Shown here: positions 34,941 to 37,490 of the stretch, one piece after another
How positions within the stretch are numbered: position 1 is the first letter of the stretch
Layout of the letters: each line of letters starts with the position of its first letter
Assembly (NCBI GenBank): GCA_047614125.1
Contig: JBLHHI010000017.1
Span: 1-37,490, forward strand
Origin: JBLHHI01 sp047614125
GTDB taxonomy: Bacteria > Bacteroidota > Bacteroidia > NS11-12g > UBA9320
DNA: 37,490 nt
Reading direction: 5' to 3'
Program-made: the position numbers and the translations under genes
Notes under the pieces: model-generated
Told to the model about the DNA's origin: nothing
The model's database searches: none
What the model saw: only the letters and a program-made list of their open reading frames with translations

Positions 34941-35204
34941 CTAGGGTCTTCTTGGACCAGTCGGACCAGCATCCATTGGGCCACCTCCAGCATTGTGCGG
35001 AGAGCCGATTGGGTGTTGCTCAGTTGGCAAGTTTTCGTGTGGTAAATGACCGTCTGGCAATGCTCCGTCTGGTAAATTACCTTCTGGCCCCATTGAATGA
35101 ACTGGATCATGTGGATTAAAATGGCCACTCATACCACCTTTGATTTTTTCGCCATCTACTTTTTCGTTGGCAAGATTCTCTAGATTTTTTTTCTTATTCT
35201 CCAT
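34941..35204 (-). CDS. Double-glycine leader peptide 2, Pro/His-rich core with LPDG repeats
   Basis: 87 residues from the ATG at 35204; an in-frame GTG at 35225 would add seven, but the shared leader with the gene at 34417 starts at this ATG. Leader 1-24: MENKKKNLENLANEK ... EKIKGG. The predicted 63-residue mature peptide has a short tandem motif (NLPDG-ALPDG-HLPHE-NLPTE), seven histidines, many Pro and Gly, and no cysteine. Such a chain is probably unfolded on its own and could bind metal through His; both are guesses. It has a -33/-7 promoter pair and a strong terminator. Confidence 0.8.
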   Translation of the reverse strand: MENKKKNLENLANEKVDGEKIKGGMSGHFNPHDPVHSMGPEGNLPDGALPDGHLPHENLPTEQHPIGSPHNAGGGPMDAGPTGPRRP

Positions 35205-35226
35205 AATATATGGCTTTTGTGCCACT

Positions 35227-35256
35227 CAAAATTAACCTAATATTTGAGTTAAGCAA
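35227..35256 (-). promoter_or_regulatory. Promoter (-33 TTG, -7 TAATTTTG) for peptide gene 2
   Basis: The -7 box TAATTTTG (35227-35234) and TTG (35254-35256) are 19 bp apart, matching the phylum consensus. The box is 22 nt before the chosen ATG, nearly the same as in gene 1, and overlaps the alternative GTG start region, which supports the ATG at 35204. Confidence 0.7.
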
Positions 35257-35347
35257 AAGAATTGTCACAAAAAATTCTGACACCTATATGGCAAGTGTTG
35301 TTTGGCCGTGCCAAAAATACTTTATAGAATGCGCTTTCCGTGCCGTT

Positions 35348-37114
35348 TTAAAAGCTAATCTTACGCATTCGCAGGCTTTCTGGAGTAACCTCTAAATACT
35401 CATCCTCTCGAATATATTCCATCGATTCTTCCAACGAAAAGTTAACTTTAGGGAAAATCTTAGCTGCATCATCCGTTCCCGAAGCACGTACGTTAGACTG
35501 CTTTTTAGCCTTAATCAAGTTCAATTCTAAGTCGTTGTTTCTGCTGTGCTCACCCACTACTTGACCCTTGTATATTTTCTCGGCAGACTCTACAAAGAAT
35601 CGTCCTCGGTCTTGAACACGATCCAGCGCATAGGCCATAACTTGGCCTTCTTCCATGCTCACCAACGAACCTTTTAATCGTGCGGGAATCTCCCCCTTCA
35701 CGGTATCATACCCTCTCAAGCGATGATTCATAACGGCCTCACCAGCTGTTGCAGTAAGAATTTGATTTCTCAAACCAATTAATCCTCTACTCGGAATGTC
35801 AAATTCGATGTGCTGTATGTCGCCGCGTGGTTCCATAACGTGCAATTCTCCTTTGCGCATGGTTACCAACTCAATGGCCTTACCTGAATAGGCTTCTGGC
35901 ACATCGATTACCAAGGTTTCGAAAGGTTCCATGGTTACACCATCTACGATCTTGGTTATTACCTGTGGCTTGCCAACCTGAAGTTCATACCCTTCTCTGC
36001 GCATGGTTTCAATTAAAACCGACAAATGAAGAATGCCCCGCCCGTGAACAATAAACTTGTCTTCGGTATCGGTTGGCTCAACACGCAACGCTAGGTTGCG
36101 CTCAATTTCTTTATATAAACGATCGCGCAAGTGGCGAGATGTTACAAACTTTCCTTCTTTACCAAAAAATGGGGAGTTGTTAATCGTAAACAACATACTC
36201 ATGGTTGGCTCATCGATTTTAATTCTTGGCAAAGGCTCTGGATTTTCTAAGCTGGCCAAAGTGTCTCCAATTTCAAACTCCTCGATGCCCGTGATTGCAC
36301 AAATATCTCCACTTCGAACCGTCTCCACTTGAAATTTTTCCAGTCCTTCAAAAGTGTGCAATTCTTTGATTCGCACCTTTTTGAACTGGCCATCGCGTTT
36401 GCAAAGCATGTAATCTTTGTTCACATCTAGATCTCCTCGAAACACGCGTCCAATGGCAATTCTTCCAACAAACTTCGAAAAATCCAACGAAGTAATTTGC
36501 ATTTGCGGACTTCCTACGCGGTATGGAGCTTCCGGTATAACCTTAAGAACCGTATCTAACAACGGGAAAATATCGGTGGTTGGTTTTTTGAAATCATAAC
36601 TCATCCAACCGTGCTTTGAACTTCCAAACAAGGTTTCAAAATCCAGTTGCTCTTCCGATGCATCTAAGTTGAACATCAATTCAAAAACATCTTGTTGCAC
36701 TTCATCTGGCCGACAGTTTTCTTTATCCACCTTATTAACAACCACAATCGGTTTTAAACCTAATTCAACCGCCTTTCCCAACACAAAACGCGTTTGCGGC
36801 ATTGGGCCTTCAAAGGCATCCACCAGAAGCAAAACGCCATCGGCCATTTTCAACACGCGCTCAACCTCTCCTCCAAAATCACTGTGACCAGGGGTGTCGA
36901 TAATGTTGATTTTTACATCTTTATAACGAACCGATACATTTTTAGACAAGATCGTAATTCCACGTTCACGCTCCAAATCATTGCTGTCTAATAAAAGTTC
37001 AGCTACTTCGGTGCGATCATCAAATACTTTACAGGCGTGAATGATCTTGTCTACCAAGGTTGTTTTACCGTGGTCAACGTGGGCAATAATGGCAATGTTT
37101 CGTATCGATTGCAT
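35348..37114 (-). CDS. typA: Ribosome-associated GTPase TypA/BipA
   Basis: Translational GTPase of the EF-G/LepA group, involved in ribosome assembly and stress adaptation. G motifs: IAHVDHGKTTL, RGITI, DTPGHSDFGGEVERVL and NKVDKENCRPDEV. Domains II and III follow, then the BipA-specific C-terminal domain (GRGILHLSVLIETMRREGYELQVGKPQVI and the conserved FVESAEKIYKGQVVGEHSRNNDLELN region, 35500-35600). I chose the ATG at 37114 (MQSIRNIAII), giving 588 residues; the 17 extra codons upstream cover a promoter box. Confidence 0.96.
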   Translation of the reverse strand: MQSIRNIAIIAHVDHGKTTLVDKIIHACKVFDDRTEVAELLLDSNDLERERGITILSKNVSVRYKDVKINIIDTPGHSDFGGEVERVLKMADGVLLLVDAFEGPMPQTRFVLGKAVELGLKPIVVVNKVDKENCRPDEVQQDVFELMFNLDASEEQLDFETLFGSSKHGWMSYDFKKPTTDIFPLLDTVLKVIPEAPYRVGSPQMQITSLDFSKFVGRIAIGRVFRGDLDVNKDYMLCKRDGQFKKVRIKELHTFEGLEKFQVETVRSGDICAITGIEEFEIGDTLASLENPEPLPRIKIDEPTMSMLFTINNSPFFGKEGKFVTSRHLRDRLYKEIERNLALRVEPTDTEDKFIVHGRGILHLSVLIETMRREGYELQVGKPQVITKIVDGVTMEPFETLVIDVPEAYSGKAIELVTMRKGELHVMEPRGDIQHIEFDIPSRGLIGLRNQILTATAGEAVMNHRLRGYDTVKGEIPARLKGSLVSMEEGQVMAYALDRVQDRGRFFVESAEKIYKGQVVGEHSRNNDLELNLIKAKKQSNVRASGTDDAAKIFPKVNFSLEESMEYIREDEYLEVTPESLRMRKISF

Positions 37115-37132
37115 GTGCTTATTTTTGGGCTG

Positions 37133-37140
37133 CAAAAGTA
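37133..37140 (-). promoter_or_regulatory. Bacteroidota -7 box TACTTTTG for typA
   Basis: Exact TAnnTTTG followed by C on the minus strand, 18 nt before the typA ATG. A TTG lies 22 nt upstream of the box, slightly further than usual. Confidence 0.6.
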
Positions 37141-37288
37141 GCTTTATTATCCTGTTAAAAATCAACTTTTATTTAAGGTAATTAAAGGGCCGTTTATGAG
37201 CGTTTTGCATAGTTCAAGCTTATGACTTACCATTGACTTTACAAAGAAGATGTATCCATACCTCAAGCTTCATTTATAGTGTTCCTTT

Positions 37289-37432
37289 TAACCTGAGTTC
37301 GATTCATATTTTGAATTCAGAACGCTTATGAACAGTGAGTTTAGAGTAAAAATTTCGAAGACGGGGCGGGCCCTTTCGAGTAATTTTTATGATCAAAATC
37401 GCTTTTCACAAGTGAAATGCGAGCTTTTGTAT
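37289..37432 (-). repeat. MITE-like repeat, copy D (inverted)
   Basis: Begins TAACCTGAGTTCGATTCAT, the complement of the right end of copies B and C, so it is inverted relative to them. It carries the GGGCGGGCCC block and the GCTTTTCACAAGTG core, then runs into CTTTTGTAT followed by another repeat start instead of its own second end. In this it resembles copy A read backwards. Confidence 0.8.
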
Positions 37433-37490
37433 TAACCTGAGTTCGATTAATATTTGCAGGTTCAGATTTTTATAAAATTGTATAGTCGAA
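37433..37490 (+). repeat. MITE-like repeat, copy E (partial, runs off window)
   Basis: Starts TTAACCTGAGTTCGATTAAT, like the left end of copies B and C, then AGGTTCAGATTTTTATA-type sequence. It abuts copy D directly. It could be a second element inserted in copy D or the rearranged end of a longer one. Confidence 0.6.

Noticed and set aside
34417..35204. Lanthipeptide or other cysteine-modified RiPP precursors
   Set aside because: Neither core has cysteine and no cyclase, dehydratase, radical SAM or grasp enzyme is in the window.

Overview
The window looks like chromosomal DNA of a member of the Bacteroidota, probably of the flavobacterial/cryomorph type. The evidence is two proteins with C-terminal type IX secretion (T9SS) sorting domains, repeated TAnnTTTG promoter boxes typical of this phylum, little use of Shine-Dalgarno sites, and AT-rich sequence. 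No rRNA or tRNA gene and no CRISPR array was seen.

Layout. (1) 1-4600: the 3' end of a T9SS-sorted protein, sppA, an intact IS1595-type insertion sequence sitting exactly at the sppA stop codon, and rocD on the minus strand. (2) 4700-15200: a large outer-membrane protein, purH, and the cell-shape operon mreB-mreC-mreD-mrdA-rodA. (3) 15300-21650: a 1333-residue T9SS-sorted surface protein converging on an MbnP-like lipoprotein and a GT-C-like membrane protein. (4) 21700-24900: mhpD-mhpF-mhpE for the lower meta-cleavage pathway, split by a four-helix-bundle (23S rRNA intervening-sequence-like) gene lying between inverted AAGTTT/AAACTT repeats. (5) 24913-29400: a gene-poor stretch, an Uma2-family protein, pepD, and an IS4-type element whose transposase is cut by a small repeat element. 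(6) 29469-35204, minus strand: a peptide-export locus. A C39-peptidase ABC transporter, an HlyD-type adaptor and a tandem universal stress protein form an overlapping operon; upstream lie two small genes with near-identical double-glycine leaders, unrelated Cys-free cores, each with its own promoter and near-identical terminators. (7) 35348-37114: typA.

A family of small non-coding elements with termini TAACCTGAGTTCGATT is scattered through the window (7832, 28630, 34006, 37289, about 37433, with a solo end at 25600). One copy interrupts the IS4 transposase, another separates the exporter operon from its presumed peptide substrates, and others supply the stop codon or the last residues of neighbouring genes.

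The best candidate for an undescribed system is the GG-leader peptide pair with its dedicated exporter and universal stress protein. The best mobile-DNA findings are the MITE-like family, with its apparent CTAATAG target, and the four-helix-bundle insertion in the mhp operon.
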